In this document: piece by piece, positions 24,739 to 35,122 of the stretch
How the letters are laid out: each line of letters begins with the position of its first letter
Position numbering within the stretch: position 1 is the first letter of the stretch
Origin: Mangrovibacterium marinum
GTDB taxonomy: Bacteria > Bacteroidota > Bacteroidia > Bacteroidales > Prolixibacteraceae
Assembly (NCBI RefSeq): GCF_003046625.1
Contig: NZ_QAAD01000007.1
Location: 1-64,000 of the forward strand
DNA: 64,000 nucleotides
Direction of reading: 5' to 3'
Notes under the pieces: model-generated
Seen by the model: only the letters and a program-made list of their open reading frames with translations
What the model was told of the DNA's origin: nothing
Databases searched by the model: none
Made by a program: the position numbers and the translations under genes

Positions 24739-25200
24739 CTATCGCAAAATAGGTTTGGTTTGAAAGCGAATGGATTTGGCCAGATAGTCGATTTGGCATC
24801 CGTAGTTGGCCAGTACATCACTCCCCAACAGGCCGGCCACTTGTTTGTTGTGGTAGCGCTGGTAAATCTCGTTGACGTGTTTCAGGTCGATCAGGGCAAC
24901 TTTCAGGTTTCTGATTTTCACCTGTCCGAATTGAATTTTGGCGATGTTGCCCACTTTGGTATCGACCATCCCTTCGTTGATGCCCGCACTTTGGTACTTT
25001 TGGCGCGATGTACTTTGCACCAGGCTGAAGTATTGCTCCTGGTTGCAGTCGAAGACGGTTTTGGAGGCTCCGGTGTCGACAATCCACCAGGCTTGGTCGC
25101 CGTTCCACAGGCGGCTTTTCAGCATCAGGTGGAAGTTGTGCTCTTCCAGTTCGACAATTTCCAGCGGTAGCTCAATGGTTTTGCGGAACAGTTTTTTCAT
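24739..25200 (-). CDS. Retropepsin-like aspartic protease-fold protein
   Basis: This 153-residue protein carries VDTGASKTVFD (about 42-52), the DTG/DSG active-site motif of retropepsin-like proteases. A downstream hydrophobic-hydrophobic-G motif (VAGLLGSDVLANYGCQIDY) is typical of the single-domain family. Such proteins would act as homodimers. There is no signal peptide, so the location is cytoplasmic. The gene is monocistronic between the small hypothetical and malate dehydrogenase genes. The substrate is unknown; bacterial clan AA proteins of this kind are poorly characterised. Confidence 0.75.
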   Translation of the reverse strand: MKKLFRKTIELPLEIVELEEHNFHLMLKSRLWNGDQAWWIVDTGASKTVFDCNQEQYFSLVQSTSRQKYQSAGINEGMVDTKVGNIAKIQFGQVKIRNLKVALIDLKHVNEIYQRYHNKQVAGLLGSDVLANYGCQIDYLAKSIRFQTKPILR

Positions 25201-25293
25201 TCAATCAGCTTTCATCCTTGTTTGAAAGGCTAAAGATAGTTGGATTTTTGGATTCCCCGGGGGTTGGCTGAGCGCTGCGAATGAATGGAAAAA

Positions 25294-25325
25294 GAAAATG
25301 CCACTGCGTGGGCAATGGCATTTTC
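25294..25325 (-). terminator. Terminator of malate dehydrogenase
   Basis: Perfect 10-bp arms (GAAAATGCCA / TGGCATTTTC) flank a 12-nt loop between mdh and the retropepsin-like gene. Confidence 0.75.
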
Positions 25326-25351
25326 AGTATGGTGAAATTAATTCGTTCGAC

Positions 25352-26272
25352 CTACAACAAGCCGTTTACTTTTTTCACAGCTTCTGCACTTTCAGCAAAT
25401 TTTGCTTTTTCAGCATCAGAAAGCTCGATTTCAACGATTTTTTCAATTCCGTTTTTACCCAACACACAAGGTACGCCCAACGAAATGTCCGATTGGCCAT
25501 ATTCGCCATCCAGCAAAGCCGAGCAAGGGAACATTTTTTGAGAGTCGAGTGCAATTGCACGAACCAGCTCCGATACGGCTGCTCCCGGAGCATACCAGGC
25601 ACTTGTTCCCAGTAACTTGGTCAGGGTTGCACCGCCCACTTTTGTCGCTTCCACAACTTCTGCCATTTTTTCGGCTGAAAGGAATTCGGAAACAGGTACG
25701 CTGTTGCGAACTGCTTTTTCAATCAACGGAACCATGCCCGTGTCGGAGTGAGCACCGATAACCATGGCCGATACATCTGATTGGGGACAATCCAACGCTT
25801 CGGCAATACGATATTTGAAGCGAGCGCTGTCCAGAGCACCACCCATACCGATAATGCGGTTTTTAGGCAGGCCTGTGGCTTTGTGAGCCAGGTAAGCCAT
25901 GGTGTCCATGGGGTTACTAACAACAATCAAAATAACGTTTGGCGAGTATTTGATCAGGTTTTCGGAAACTGTTTTCACAATTCCGGCATTGATCCCGATC
26001 AACTCTTCACGAGTCATACCCGGTTTACGAGGAATACCGCTGGTGATCACTGCTACATCGCTACCAGCTGTTTTCGAATAATCGTTTGTAGTGCCGGTAA
26101 CTTTGGTGTCAAAACCATTTAACGATGCTGTTTGCATCAGGTCCATGGCTTTTCCTTCAGCAAAGCCTTCTTTGATGTCGATTAATACAACTTCGTCTGC
26201 AAAATCCTTAATCGCAATATATTCAGCGCAACTTGCACCAACCGCACCAGCACCGACTACAGTAACTTTCAT
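25352..26272 (-). CDS. mdh: Malate dehydrogenase (LDH-like)
   Basis: This enzyme oxidises malate to oxaloacetate with NAD in the TCA cycle. The Rossmann motif GAGAVGASCAEYI (7-19) is followed by the mobile-loop arginines in GIPRKPGMTREEL (about 79-91). The catalytic aspartate-histidine region includes VIGAHSDTGMVP (His near 174). At 306 residues it belongs to the LDH-like MDH group used by Bacteroidota. A good TATCTTTG -7 element and a terminator bound it, so it is a single-gene unit. Confidence 0.95.
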   Translation of the reverse strand: MKVTVVGAGAVGASCAEYIAIKDFADEVVLIDIKEGFAEGKAMDLMQTASLNGFDTKVTGTTNDYSKTAGSDVAVITSGIPRKPGMTREELIGINAGIVKTVSENLIKYSPNVILIVVSNPMDTMAYLAHKATGLPKNRIIGMGGALDSARFKYRIAEALDCPQSDVSAMVIGAHSDTGMVPLIEKAVRNSVPVSEFLSAEKMAEVVEATKVGGATLTKLLGTSAWYAPGAAVSELVRAIALDSQKMFPCSALLDGEYGQSDISLGVPCVLGKNGIEKIVEIELSDAEKAKFAESAEAVKKVNGLL

Positions 26273-26312
26273 AACGTAAATATTTTGGTATTTGAATTTC
26301 TAAATAGGCTAA

Positions 26313-26320
26313 CAAAGATA
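26313..26320 (-). promoter_or_regulatory. -7 promoter element of mdh
   Basis: The minus strand reads TATCTTTG (full TAnnTTTG match), about 41 nt upstream of the start codon. Confidence 0.5.
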
Positions 26321-26449
26321 AAATCTTTTGTGGTTTGGCCATCCTTTTTAACTTTCTTTTATACACCCCGATGCCGTTCTTCTGTCAACTTGTTGCACAA
26401 AAGTTGCACATTGCTGTAAAAATGAAAACGACGGCTGCCAATTTGCCTG

Positions 26450-27832
26450 TTACAGTTGGTTTTTGATGTCGGAGATTAATCTTTTTGCTAATTGCTCGGC
26501 TTTGTCGGGCGAGGTCGATTCGGCATAGATGCGAATGATTGGTTCGGTATTGGATTTGCGCAGATGCACCCACTCGTCGGCAAAATCGATTTTTACACCG
26601 TCGACGGTACTCACTTGTTCTTTCGCATATAGTTGCTCTATTTTCGATAAAATCAGGTCGACATTAATCTCGGGAGTCAGTTCAATTTTATTTTTCGAAA
26701 TGAAGTAGTCGGGGTACGTTTTGCGCAGTTCTGAACATTTCAAACCCGATTTTGCCAGTTGTGTCAGGAACAGGGCAATGCCAACCAGGGCATCGCGGCC
26801 GTTGTGGCTGGCCGGATAGATGACTCCGCCGTTTCCTTCCCCACCGATCACCGCATTTGTTGCCTTCATAGCGGTAACAACATTCACTTCGCCAACGGCT
26901 GATGCGGTGTAACTGCCACCATGTTTCCCGGTGATCACCCGCAATGCCCGGGATGAGGACATGTTCGACACCGTATTGCCCGGGGTTTGCGAAAGCACGT
27001 AATCGGCCACAGCCACGAGTGTATATTCCTCATTGAACATGCTGCCGTCTTCGCTGATGATAGACAAGCGATCCACGTCAGGGTCTACGACGAAGCATAC
27101 ATCAACCTGTTTTTCCTTCACAATGGCACAGGTCTCAATCAGGTTTTCAGGGAGTGGCTCGGGAACGTGTGCAAACAGTCCGGTCGGTTCTTCGTTGATG
27201 GACACAATGTTTTTCACGCCCAAGGCTTCCAGCAAAGCCGGAATGGCGATTCCACCCACCGAGTTCACGGCATCAAAGGCAACCGAGAAGTTGGCTGCTT
27301 TGACTGCTTCCACATCAACCAGGTCCAACGCCAGAACCTGACGAACATGTTCTGCGGTGTAGTCTTTTTCAATCATGCAGCCCAAATCGTCAACGTCGGC
27401 AAACGAGAAGCTCTCCTCTTCGGCATATTTTAAAATGGTAGCTCCGTCGGCTGCAGAAATGAATTCACCCTTTGCGTTCAGAAGTTTCAGTGCATTCCAT
27501 TGTTTGGGGTTGTGGCTGGCTGTCAGGATGATCCCGCCGTCGGCTTGCTCGCCTGTTACGGCAATCTCGGTTGTTGGGGTCGTTGCCAGGCCCAGGTTCA
27601 CCACGTCGATTCCCATTCCCGACAGGGTGGCACAAACCAGGGCATTCACCATTTCGCCACTGATACGGGCATCGCGGCCCACTACTACTTTACATTTCTT
27701 CTCGCCGGAAACGCCTTGCAGCCACGTGGCGTAAGAAGCCGTAAATTTCACCACGTCGAGTGGCGAAAGACCTTCTCCGGGTTTTCCGCCAATGGTGCCG
27801 CGGATGCCGGAAATAGATTTTATTAAAGTCAT
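26450..27832 (-). CDS. glmM: Phosphoglucosamine mutase (alpha-D-phosphohexomutase)
   Basis: This enzyme interconverts glucosamine-6-P and glucosamine-1-P for peptidoglycan and LPS precursors. The phosphoserine loop is TASHNPKQWN (Ser near 102). The metal-binding loop is DPDVDRL (about 247-253). The sugar-binding segment is GEGNGGVIYP, and the C-terminal phosphate-binding loop is RKSNTEPIIRIY. At 460 residues it fits GlmM; a phosphomannomutase/glucomutase role cannot be excluded by motifs alone. It begins 27 bp after the glutamine synthetase-family gene, suggesting cotranscription of two steps around glutamine and amino-sugar supply. Confidence 0.9.
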   Translation of the reverse strand: MTLIKSISGIRGTIGGKPGEGLSPLDVVKFTASYATWLQGVSGEKKCKVVVGRDARISGEMVNALVCATLSGMGIDVVNLGLATTPTTEIAVTGEQADGGIILTASHNPKQWNALKLLNAKGEFISAADGATILKYAEEESFSFADVDDLGCMIEKDYTAEHVRQVLALDLVDVEAVKAANFSVAFDAVNSVGGIAIPALLEALGVKNIVSINEEPTGLFAHVPEPLPENLIETCAIVKEKQVDVCFVVDPDVDRLSIISEDGSMFNEEYTLVAVADYVLSQTPGNTVSNMSSSRALRVITGKHGGSYTASAVGEVNVVTAMKATNAVIGGEGNGGVIYPASHNGRDALVGIALFLTQLAKSGLKCSELRKTYPDYFISKNKIELTPEINVDLILSKIEQLYAKEQVSTVDGVKIDFADEWVHLRKSNTEPIIRIYAESTSPDKAEQLAKRLISDIKNQL

Positions 27833-27859
27833 ATCTGTTATTTTGTATGTTTTGGGTGA

Positions 27860-29341
27860 TTACATAAAATGAAGATAACTGTCAACCAGGCTTGAGAAGT
27901 CCTGGTTTTCGCCGTATGTTTTAATATTGTTGATGAGCTCCCGATCGTTGAACGAACGAAGGCGATGGATACAATGATCGATGACCGTTGGAGGGAACAC
28001 CTGGTCGGTTTCGAACTCGGCGCGGAAGTGTTCCAACTTGTTGGCAGCCTCGGCGCACGAGGAGGGCAGAAAGGCGAAGGGCTGGGCATCGGCTTGTTCA
28101 AACAGGTTGGTGTCGGTTTTTAGTTCGTCCGCGTTTTTGATCGATTCGCTGCTTAACAGACCATCGAGGATGCTCATGATCAGGGCTGCGGAAAGCAGAT
28201 AGGGGTTGGCCGATCCGTCGGCGCCGCGGTACTCGAGGGTTTGCCGCGACGATAAGTCCACCGAGGTCTCGGGCTGGTGATTGGCATGCGCCGAGAGCGA
28301 TTCGGGGCGGTTCCAGCCCAGCGGCACACGGATCAGGGTCGACCGGTTTTGCATGCCCCAGCAAATTTGGTTGGGCGTTTGCTGGCCTTCCATCAGGCGC
28401 AGGTACGACACCGGTGTTGGATTGGCAAAGGCACAAACTGCCGGAGCCAGCTTCAGCAGTCCACCAATCATTTTCAGGCTGGTGGTGGTTAGCATTTGCT
28501 GATCCATGAGTATGTTTTTGCCGGCGTGTTCAACCAGAAAATGAATGTGCAGGCCGCTGCCCGGTTGGTTTAGCGCAATTTTGGGGATGAAGGTGACGTT
28601 CACCTGATATTTCAGTCCCAGCATTCGCAGGATCCATTTGGCGACGGCCAGTTGGTCGGCAGCATCTTCCGGATCGCTGACGGAAAATTCAATTTCGTGT
28701 TGCTCGTATAATTTCCGGTTATGGATGAAGTTTCCGGTTTCGGCATGCCCAAAACGAACTTTTCCGCCGCATCTGGCAATCAGTTTCAACGCCTCAACGC
28801 GAAGCTTTTCGTGAGCGGAATAGGGCTCGCCGCTTTGGTAGCCGTTTTCGGCAATCACCGTCTGTTTGTCAATATCGCTAATTACATAGTATTCCAGCTC
28901 GGCCATCATCTTAATGGTCATTCCGGTTGATTTGTGAAACTGGTTGCGGGCTTTTTGCAGGATATATACCGGAGAGCTTTGCAAAGGCTCCCCATCGGGG
29001 CCGTAAAACGAGCAGAGGATCTCGAGCGAGGGGATCGTTGAAAACGGATTATGAAAGGCCGTTTTATAGCGCGGTATCAGGTACAGGTCGCTGTGGTTGG
29101 CCGGTAAAAATGAGAAGATGCTGCTGCCATCGACTCGCTCGCCGGAGGAGAGGAGCATATCCAGTTGTTCGAAGCTGGTGACCATGAAGTTGATGGTTTT
29201 CAGCTTTCCGTCTTCGGCAGTGTAGCGGAAGTTTACCATTTCAATTTGTCGTTCCTCGATGTAACGAATCAGATCATCTTTGGTGAATTCGTGAGCCGGT
29301 TTTTGCAGGTACTGGACTAGTGGGTTTGGGTTTATGAGCAT
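27860..29341 (-). CDS. Glutamine synthetase-family protein (type I-like)
   Basis: This 493-residue ligase has a beta-grasp N-domain (about 20-110) containing GERVDGSSIFSFLPANHSD. The catalytic domain has GSGLHIHFLVEH (ATP/ammonium region), NPTPVSYLRL and EYRGADGSANPYLL. Key family residues are present, so it may synthesise glutamine. Some GS-I-like proteins instead ligate other amines, and Bacteroidota often rely on GSIII for nitrogen assimilation. It lies between the valS terminator and glmM and is probably the first gene of a glnA-like/glmM unit. Confidence 0.85.
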   Translation of the reverse strand: MLINPNPLVQYLQKPAHEFTKDDLIRYIEERQIEMVNFRYTAEDGKLKTINFMVTSFEQLDMLLSSGERVDGSSIFSFLPANHSDLYLIPRYKTAFHNPFSTIPSLEILCSFYGPDGEPLQSSPVYILQKARNQFHKSTGMTIKMMAELEYYVISDIDKQTVIAENGYQSGEPYSAHEKLRVEALKLIARCGGKVRFGHAETGNFIHNRKLYEQHEIEFSVSDPEDAADQLAVAKWILRMLGLKYQVNVTFIPKIALNQPGSGLHIHFLVEHAGKNILMDQQMLTTTSLKMIGGLLKLAPAVCAFANPTPVSYLRLMEGQQTPNQICWGMQNRSTLIRVPLGWNRPESLSAHANHQPETSVDLSSRQTLEYRGADGSANPYLLSAALIMSILDGLLSSESIKNADELKTDTNLFEQADAQPFAFLPSSCAEAANKLEHFRAEFETDQVFPPTVIDHCIHRLRSFNDRELINNIKTYGENQDFSSLVDSYLHFM

Positions 29342-29410
29342 GATATGGTTAAATTATATCCGAATCAAAAATACGTAGTTTTTAGCGTTTTTGTGATGTT
29401 GAAAACGAAA

Positions 29411-29437
29411 AAAGCCTTCCGCATGGCAGAAGGCTTT
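29411..29437 (-). terminator. Terminator of valS
   Basis: The stem AAAGCCTTC / GAAGGCTTT has an A-rich left flank (U-run in the minus transcript), 25 bp past the valS stop. Confidence 0.8.
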
Positions 29438-29461
29438 GAATAATATCGGAAGGGTTATGTC

Positions 29462-32083
29462 TTATTTCAGCTTCGCAATTTGTTCTTCCAGAACTTTGAT
29501 TTTGGCCTCGGCATCGGCTTGTTTGGCGCGTTCTTTCGCCACAACGGCTTCGGGAGCACCGCTCACGAAACGTTCGTTGCTTAGTTTGCCCATCACCGAT
29601 TTCAGGAAGCCTTTGGTATATTTCAGCTCTTCTTCCAGCTTTTTCAGTTCTTCTTCTACATCCACCAGCTCGCCCAGCGGAATGAAAAAAGTTGATGACT
29701 TGACCAGGAACGAACCGGCTCCGCCGACTTCTTCGCTCACTTCGGTATAAGCTGAAAGGTTCCCCAACTTGCTCACCACGGCATTCAATTCAGCATTGTA
29801 TCCTTTGTCGCCCGGCATTACGGCCAGTTCAAGGCTATCCTTGTTGGCAATGTTGTTTTTTGTGCGGATGTTGCGGATGCCGGAAATAACATCTTTGGCA
29901 TCTTCGAACTTTTGCAGGAAAGCAGCGTCGTAACCAGTTGATTTCGGCCAGCTGCTGATCATGATACTTTCGCCTTCTTTCCGTTCCTTCAGGTATTGCC
30001 AGATTTCTTCGCTCACGAATGGCATAAACGGATGGATGAAACGCAACACCTCGTCGAAGATGTCAATCAATTCGGCGTAAGTTTTTCCGTCGATCGGTTG
30101 TTGGTAAGCCGGTTTTACCAGCTCGAGCAACCAGCCTGAGAACTCGTCGCGAACAGCCGTGTAGGCATTCATCAGCGCATCCGAAATGCGGAACTTGTCG
30201 AAGTGGCTGTCTGTTTGTTCCACAATCTGGCTGAACTTCTGACGGAACCATTCGATGGCAATTTTTGAATGTTCCGGTTGAGGGATCGTTTGGTCAACGT
30301 CCCATCCTTTAATCAGGCGGAACGAGTTCCATAGCTTGGTTACGAAACCGGCGCCTTGTTGCGGCAGGCTTTCGTCGAACAGCAAATCGCCACCGGCAGG
30401 CGAGCAAAGCATCATGCCCACACGAACACCGTCGGCGCCGTAGTTGGCAATCAGGTCGAGCGGATCGGGCGAGTTACCCAGCTGCTTCGACATTTTGCGG
30501 CCCAACTTGTCGCGCACAATACCGGTAAAGTACACGTTCTTGAAGCAAGGCTCCTGGCGGTACTCGTAACCCGAAACGATCATTCGGGCCACCCAGAAGA
30601 AAATAATATCCGGTCCGGTAACCAGGTCGTTGGTCGGGTAATAATATTGAATTTCTTTATTTTCGGGATTGTTGATACCATCGAAAACGGAGATTGGCCA
30701 CAACCAGCTTGAGAACCAGGTGTCCAGGCAATCTTCGTCCTGACGCAAATCTTCCAGTTTCAGCTCCGGTTGTTTTTCCTGTGCCAGTTCCAGCGCTTTT
30801 TCTGCGGTCTCGGCAACAACGAAGGTGCCGTTGGGCAAGTAGTAAGCCGGAATCTGGTGTCCCCACCACAATTGGCGCGAGATGTTCCAGTCGCGAACGT
30901 TCTCCATCCAGTGGCGGTAGGTGTTTTTGAATTTCTCGGGAACAAATTTGATGATGTCGTCCATTACGGCGCTCAAAGCAGGTTTCGCCAGGTCTTCCAT
31001 TTTCAGGAACCATTGGGTTGAAAGCTTTGGCTCGATCGGCACGCCGGTACGCTCCGAGCAGCCTACGTTATTGGTGTAGGCTTCGGTTTTTTCCATCAGG
31101 TCCTTGTCGAGCAATTCCTGCTCAATTTCTTTCCGTACATCAAAGCGGTCTTTGCCGTCGTAATGAAGGCCGTGCTCATTCAATGTACCGTTGTCGTTGA
31201 AAATGTCGATACTTTCGAGTTGGTATTTTTCACCCAACATATAGTCATTCACATCGTGAGCGGGGGTAACTTTCAAACAACCGGTACCGAATTCCATATC
31301 CACGTACTCGTCCTCGATAACCGGAACTACGCGGTTTACAATCGGAACAATTAATTTCTTTCCGCGAAAACGCGCAGTTTTTTCATCATTGGGGTTTACA
31401 CAAACGGCCACGTCTCCAAAAATCGTCTCAGGACGGGTTGTTGCCACAACCGCAAAATCGTCCTCACCCTCTACCTTGTATTTCAGGTAATACAGTTTGC
31501 CGGTTTGCTCCTTGTAAATCACTTCCTCGTCCGACAGCGCTGTTTTGGCCGCCGGATCCCAGTTTACCATGCGAACACCGCGGTAAATCAGGTCTTTTTT
31601 ATACAGGTCGACAAATACTTTAATAACCGATTCGCTGCGCTTTTCGTCCATGGTGAAACAAGTGCGGTCCCAGTCGCACGAAGCGCCCAGTTTTTTCAAC
31701 TGCTCCAGGATGATGCCACCATGTTTGTGGGTCCATTCCCAGGCGTGTTCCAAAAACTCTTCACGAGTCAGGTCGGTTTTCGAGATTCCTTCGTCTTTCA
31801 GTTTGGCAACCACTTTGGCTTCGGTGGCAATGGAAGCGTGGTCGGTTCCCGGCACCCAGCAGGCATTTTTGCCCAACATCCGTGCACGACGGGTCAGGAT
31901 GTCCTGAATGGTATTGTTAAGCATGTGCCCCATGTGCAGCACGCCGGTTACGTTTGGCGGCGGAATAACAATCGTGTATGGTTCGCGTTCGTCGGGAACA
32001 GAGTGGAAAAAACGCTGATCCATCCAATACTTATACCATTTGTCTTCAACTTCGGCCGGATTATACTTGCTAGGAATCTCCAT
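29462..32083 (-). CDS. valS: Valyl-tRNA synthetase
   Basis: This class I aminoacyl-tRNA synthetase charges tRNA-Val. The HIGH-type motif is in [16 protein letters not shown] (about 41-56), the KMSKS loop is [15 protein letters not shown] (about 535-549), and an editing domain lies between them. An anticodon-binding domain follows. The C-terminal ~70 residues form the coiled coil typical of ValS ([18 protein letters not shown] to the end). The length of 873 is normal. A good -7 element upstream and a terminator downstream make it a single-gene unit. Confidence 0.97.
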   Translation of the reverse strand: MEIPSKYNPAEVEDKWYKYWMDQRFFHSVPDEREPYTIVIPPPNVTGVLHMGHMLNNTIQDILTRRARMLGKNACWVPGTDHASIATEAKVVAKLKDEGISKTDLTREEFLEHAWEWTHKHGGIILEQLKKLGASCDWDRTCFTMDEKRSESVIKVFVDLYKKDLIYRGVRMVNWDPAAKTALSDEEVIYKEQTGKLYYLKYKVEGEDDFAVVATTRPETIFGDVAVCVNPNDEKTARFRGKKLIVPIVNRVVPVIEDEYVDMEFGTGCLKVTPAHDVNDYMLGEKYQLESIDIFNDNGTLNEHGLHYDGKDRFDVRKEIEQELLDKDLMEKTEAYTNNVGCSERTGVPIEPKLSTQWFLKMEDLAKPALSAVMDDIIKFVPEKFKNTYRHWMENVRDWNISRQLWWGHQIPAYYLPNGTFVVAETAEKALELAQEKQPELKLEDLRQDEDCLDTWFSSWLWPISVFDGINNPENKEIQYYYPTNDLVTGPDIIFFWVARMIVSGYEYRQEPCFKNVYFTGIVRDKLGRKMSKQLGNSPDPLDLIANYGADGVRVGMMLCSPAGGDLLFDESLPQQGAGFVTKLWNSFRLIKGWDVDQTIPQPEHSKIAIEWFRQKFSQIVEQTDSHFDKFRISDALMNAYTAVRDEFSGWLLELVKPAYQQPIDGKTYAELIDIFDEVLRFIHPFMPFVSEEIWQYLKERKEGESIMISSWPKSTGYDAAFLQKFEDAKDVISGIRNIRTKNNIANKDSLELAVMPGDKGYNAELNAVVSKLGNLSAYTEVSEEVGGAGSFLVKSSTFFIPLGELVDVEEELKKLEEELKYTKGFLKSVMGKLSNERFVSGAPEAVVAKERAKQADAEAKIKVLEEQIAKLK

Positions 32084-32127
32084 CGTATCTATTAATTGTG
32101 TATTTCGATTGAATTTATTTGAGGCTG

Positions 32128-32135
32128 CAAAAATA
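32128..32135 (-). promoter_or_regulatory. -7 promoter element of valS
   Basis: The minus strand reads TATTTTTG, matching TAnnTTTG, about 45 nt upstream of the start codon. Confidence 0.5.
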
Positions 32136-32327
32136 TAAAAGTTTGACGAATATGAGGTTATCTACAGGGCACTTAAAATAGAATTGAAGTAGTTGGTTGA
32201 ACTGCAACTTTTCCGGTGCTGTTCTGTTAGACAAGGCAAAAGTCAAAAGTCAAAAGTAAAGCTATTCCCCGGTGTTCGCGAATGCAAGTAGAACGCTTCT
32301 TTCCCGATTGACGATAAATGACAATAG

Positions 32328-33143
32328 ATGACCATGAATGACCATTTCCCTGCTCCTCGTTTAAGCGATGCCGAAATCTTCGACCTGCTGGAAGAAAAGA
32401 CGCGGCAATATAACTGTCCGGATTTTATTGAGACTGATCCGATACAGATTCCGCGGCAGTTTGCGCAAAAGGAGAATATTGAGCTGGCCGGTTTCCTGGC
32501 CGCAACCATCGCCTGGGGGCAGCGGGCAACGATCATTAAAAACGGAAAATGGCTGATGGAGGCGATGGATCATGATCCGTATGCCTTTCTTTTAAATACG
32601 TCGGAAGATGAATGGCTGCATTTCGAGGGGTTCAAGCATCGCACATTTAATGGGGTGGATTGCCGGTACTTTTTGCGATCGTTGAAGAATATTTACGAGA
32701 ATCACGGCGGGCTGGAAGCGGTTTTTACCAACGGATTTCGAAAGGACGAGTCGGTTGCAGGTGCTTTGCGCTATTTTCGCAAGGTGTTTTTTGAAGTGGC
32801 AGGGGAGAGCCGCACCCAAAAGCATGTTGCCAACATCGATAAAAATGCTTCGGCCAAACGTTTGAATATGTACCTGCGCTGGATGGTGCGCCGGGATGAT
32901 GCCGGGGTGGACTTTGGTATTTGGAAGGACATTCCCATGTCGGCGCTTTTGCTGCCGCTGGATGTGCACACCAGCAAACAAGCCCGCCAGCTGGGCTTGC
33001 TGGAGCGCAAACAGGATGACTGGAAAGCGGTGCTGGAAGTGAGTAATCGCCTGTGCCAATTCGACCCGAACGACCCGATTAAATACGACTTTGCACTATT
33101 TGGCTTGGGGGCCTTTCCGCAGGAACCTGCCGATCCGGACTAG
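32328..33143 (+). CDS. TIGR02757/DUF2400-family protein
   Basis: This 271-residue soluble protein resembles the TIGR02757 family: AGFLAATIAWGQRATIIKNG (about 50-69), FEGFKHRTFNGVDCRYFL and NMYLRWMVRRDDAGVDFGIW. Segments PLDVHTSKQARQLGLL and PNDPIKYDFALFGLG lie towards the C-terminus. The helical pattern is reminiscent of HhH/endonuclease III-like DNA glycosylase folds, but no catalytic function is established. The start could also be the ATG at 32334. It lies 120 bp upstream of the LTA synthase-like gene on the same strand. Confidence 0.85.
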   Translation: MTMNDHFPAPRLSDAEIFDLLEEKTRQYNCPDFIETDPIQIPRQFAQKENIELAGFLAATIAWGQRATIIKNGKWLMEAMDHDPYAFLLNTSEDEWLHFEGFKHRTFNGVDCRYFLRSLKNIYENHGGLEAVFTNGFRKDESVAGALRYFRKVFFEVAGESRTQKHVANIDKNASAKRLNMYLRWMVRRDDAGVDFGIWKDIPMSALLLPLDVHTSKQARQLGLLERKQDDWKAVLEVSNRLCQFDPNDPIKYDFALFGLGAFPQEPADPD

Positions 33144-33229
33144 GATTTTTTTAACCCTGGCAGGATCTTCTGAAATGGTTTTCGATATGTTAAGAATTAC
33201 AAATCGATTAAATAGCCTGATTTATTTTT

Positions 33230-33237
33230 TAATTTTG
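33230..33237 (+). promoter_or_regulatory. -7 promoter element of the LTA synthase-like gene
   Basis: TAATTTTG matches TAnnTTTG and lies 29 nt before the start codon at 33266. Confidence 0.45.
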
Positions 33238-33265
33238 CGGGTCGTATATTAATCCGTAAAAGCAG

Positions 33266-35113
33266 ATGAAGAAAGTTATCCTTTCGTTCCTGAAATACTA
33301 TTTGTTCTGGCTGTTGTTTCTCACAGCCTTCAAAGTTCTTTTTGTTGTTTATAATTATCCGCAGGTGGCCAATTTGCCGGCTGCCGACTTCTGGGGAATC
33401 TTCACCCATGGTATTGTCATGGATTTGTCGGTCGCCGGCTACTTCAGTATGATTCCCGGGCTAATTTTCAGCCTGGGCTTTGTGGCAGGCAGTCGGTTCA
33501 GTACGCAGCTTTTGAAATATTATACCTTGCTGGCCCTGGCTTTTTTAACCGTGCTGGGCTTAACCGATGCCGGCCTTTATCCGGCTTGGGGAACCCGCCT
33601 GAATGCCCAGTTTTTAATGTACCTGGAAACTCCCGGTGGAATTTATGCCTCCATGGCCTGGTGGCAGCTAATCCTTTTTCCGCTGATGACCGTGGTCATT
33701 GTATGGCTGGCCTTCAAGGCTTATAACTGGTGGCTGTCGGGCGAAAAGCTGGCTGCTATGCACCTGAAATGGTGGGCGATTCCGGTCATGCTGTTCCTGA
33801 CGGCAGCGCTGATAATTCCCATTCGCGGAGGGTTGGACCGTGCGCCGATGAACCACAGTAATGTGTATTTTAGCAATAGCCTCGAAGCCAATCAATTTGC
33901 CTATAACTACTTCTGGAACTTTATGCACGATGTGCTGAAGAATAAGAAGGCTCAGGTTGAAGTGCATTATATGTCCGACGAGGAAGCAACGGCCATTTTG
34001 GAAGCCGATGATAAGATGAATGTTGAGGCGCCGCAGATTATTCAGCCTGTTGCCGGGAAGCCAACCAATATCATCCTGGTGTTTCTGGAGAGCTTCTCCA
34101 ATAAAGTGATTGAACCGTTGGGCGGACTGCCCGAGGTCACTCCCCGGCTGAATGAATTTTGTCGTGAGGGCATCGCTTTTAAATCGTTCTTTGCCACCGG
34201 GCGTCGATCCGACAAGGGTATGTCGGCCTTAATTGGTGGTCGCCCCTCCGATATGAGCCGTACCACGGTGCTGGCCTTTCCCGATAAAATGAGTAAGCTC
34301 GACTATTTCCCGAAATACCTGGCCAGCCAAGGGTACAATATGTCGTTTTATTATGGTGGCGATGTTAACTTTTACAACACCCGGGCGGTGATGATTCAGT
34401 CGGGGATTGACAAAATTATTTCGAAATCAGACTTCCCGCTCGAAACCGGCCTGAAACAAAAATGGGGCGTGCCCGATGAGTTTCTTTATGCCCGGATGTT
34501 CGACGACCTGAAGCAGGAGAAAGAACCCTTCTTCAGCATGGTTTATAACATTAGCAGTCACGAGCCTTTCGATATTGAAGGTTACCGGAAATTTCCAACC
34601 AATAATACAGCAAACAAGTACCTCAATGTGGTGTCGTATGCCGACAGCTGCCTGGGGGTATTTATCGATTCGCTGAAACAAACAAGCCTTTGGGAGCATA
34701 GTCTGGTGGTGATTACTGCCGACCATACCTCGCTGGAGCCCGGGCCAACCAACATTACCGAGCCGGGCAGCTACCGCATTCCGCTCATTCTCGTCGGCGG
34801 GGTGGTGAAACAACATCTCCTGTCCGATCGTTTCGGAAATCAGAACGATCTGGCTCCAATGTTGCTCAAACAGCTTGGATTACACCATAAAAAGGACTTA
34901 CTTTCGAAAGACTTTCTGACGGACAATAATTATGCTTTCTATTTCAACGGGCAGGGCTGGGGATTTATGGCTCCCGAGGCCGGTTGGTTTTTGAATACGA
35001 ATACCGGAAAGCAGGATTTCTTCTATAATAATGCTCCGGCGAAGGTCGATTCGCTGATGCATTTTGCAAAAGCTTATGTGCAGTATTTGCACGACGGACA
35101 TCTTCAAGAGTAG
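33266..35113 (+). CDS. LTA synthase-family sulfatase-like membrane protein
   Basis: This 615-residue protein has five N-terminal membrane segments (about 5-185) and an extracytoplasmic alkaline-phosphatase-fold domain (about 260-600). Metal and catalytic features seen are E275 (FLESFS), GRRSDKG (312-318), HEPF (H432) and ADHT (D486-H487). In LtaS enzymes the nucleophile is the Thr of G-x-R-T; here that place is Ser (S315). Family members transfer phosphoglycerol or phosphoethanolamine-like groups to surface glycans or lipids. Nine bases separate it from the YegS-like lipid kinase gene, so the pair probably acts on lipid-derived headgroups together. Confidence 0.88.
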   Translation: MKKVILSFLKYYLFWLLFLTAFKVLFVVYNYPQVANLPAADFWGIFTHGIVMDLSVAGYFSMIPGLIFSLGFVAGSRFSTQLLKYYTLLALAFLTVLGLTDAGLYPAWGTRLNAQFLMYLETPGGIYASMAWWQLILFPLMTVVIVWLAFKAYNWWLSGEKLAAMHLKWWAIPVMLFLTAALIIPIRGGLDRAPMNHSNVYFSNSLEANQFAYNYFWNFMHDVLKNKKAQVEVHYMSDEEATAILEADDKMNVEAPQIIQPVAGKPTNIILVFLESFSNKVIEPLGGLPEVTPRLNEFCREGIAFKSFFATGRRSDKGMSALIGGRPSDMSRTTVLAFPDKMSKLDYFPKYLASQGYNMSFYYGGDVNFYNTRAVMIQSGIDKIISKSDFPLETGLKQKWGVPDEFLYARMFDDLKQEKEPFFSMVYNISSHEPFDIEGYRKFPTNNTANKYLNVVSYADSCLGVFIDSLKQTSLWEHSLVVITADHTSLEPGPTNITEPGSYRIPLILVGGVVKQHLLSDRFGNQNDLAPMLLKQLGLHHKKDLLSKDFLTDNNYAFYFNGQGWGFMAPEAGWFLNTNTGKQDFFYNNAPAKVDSLMHFAKAYVQYLHDGHLQE

Positions 35114-35122
35114 TTAGAAGAC

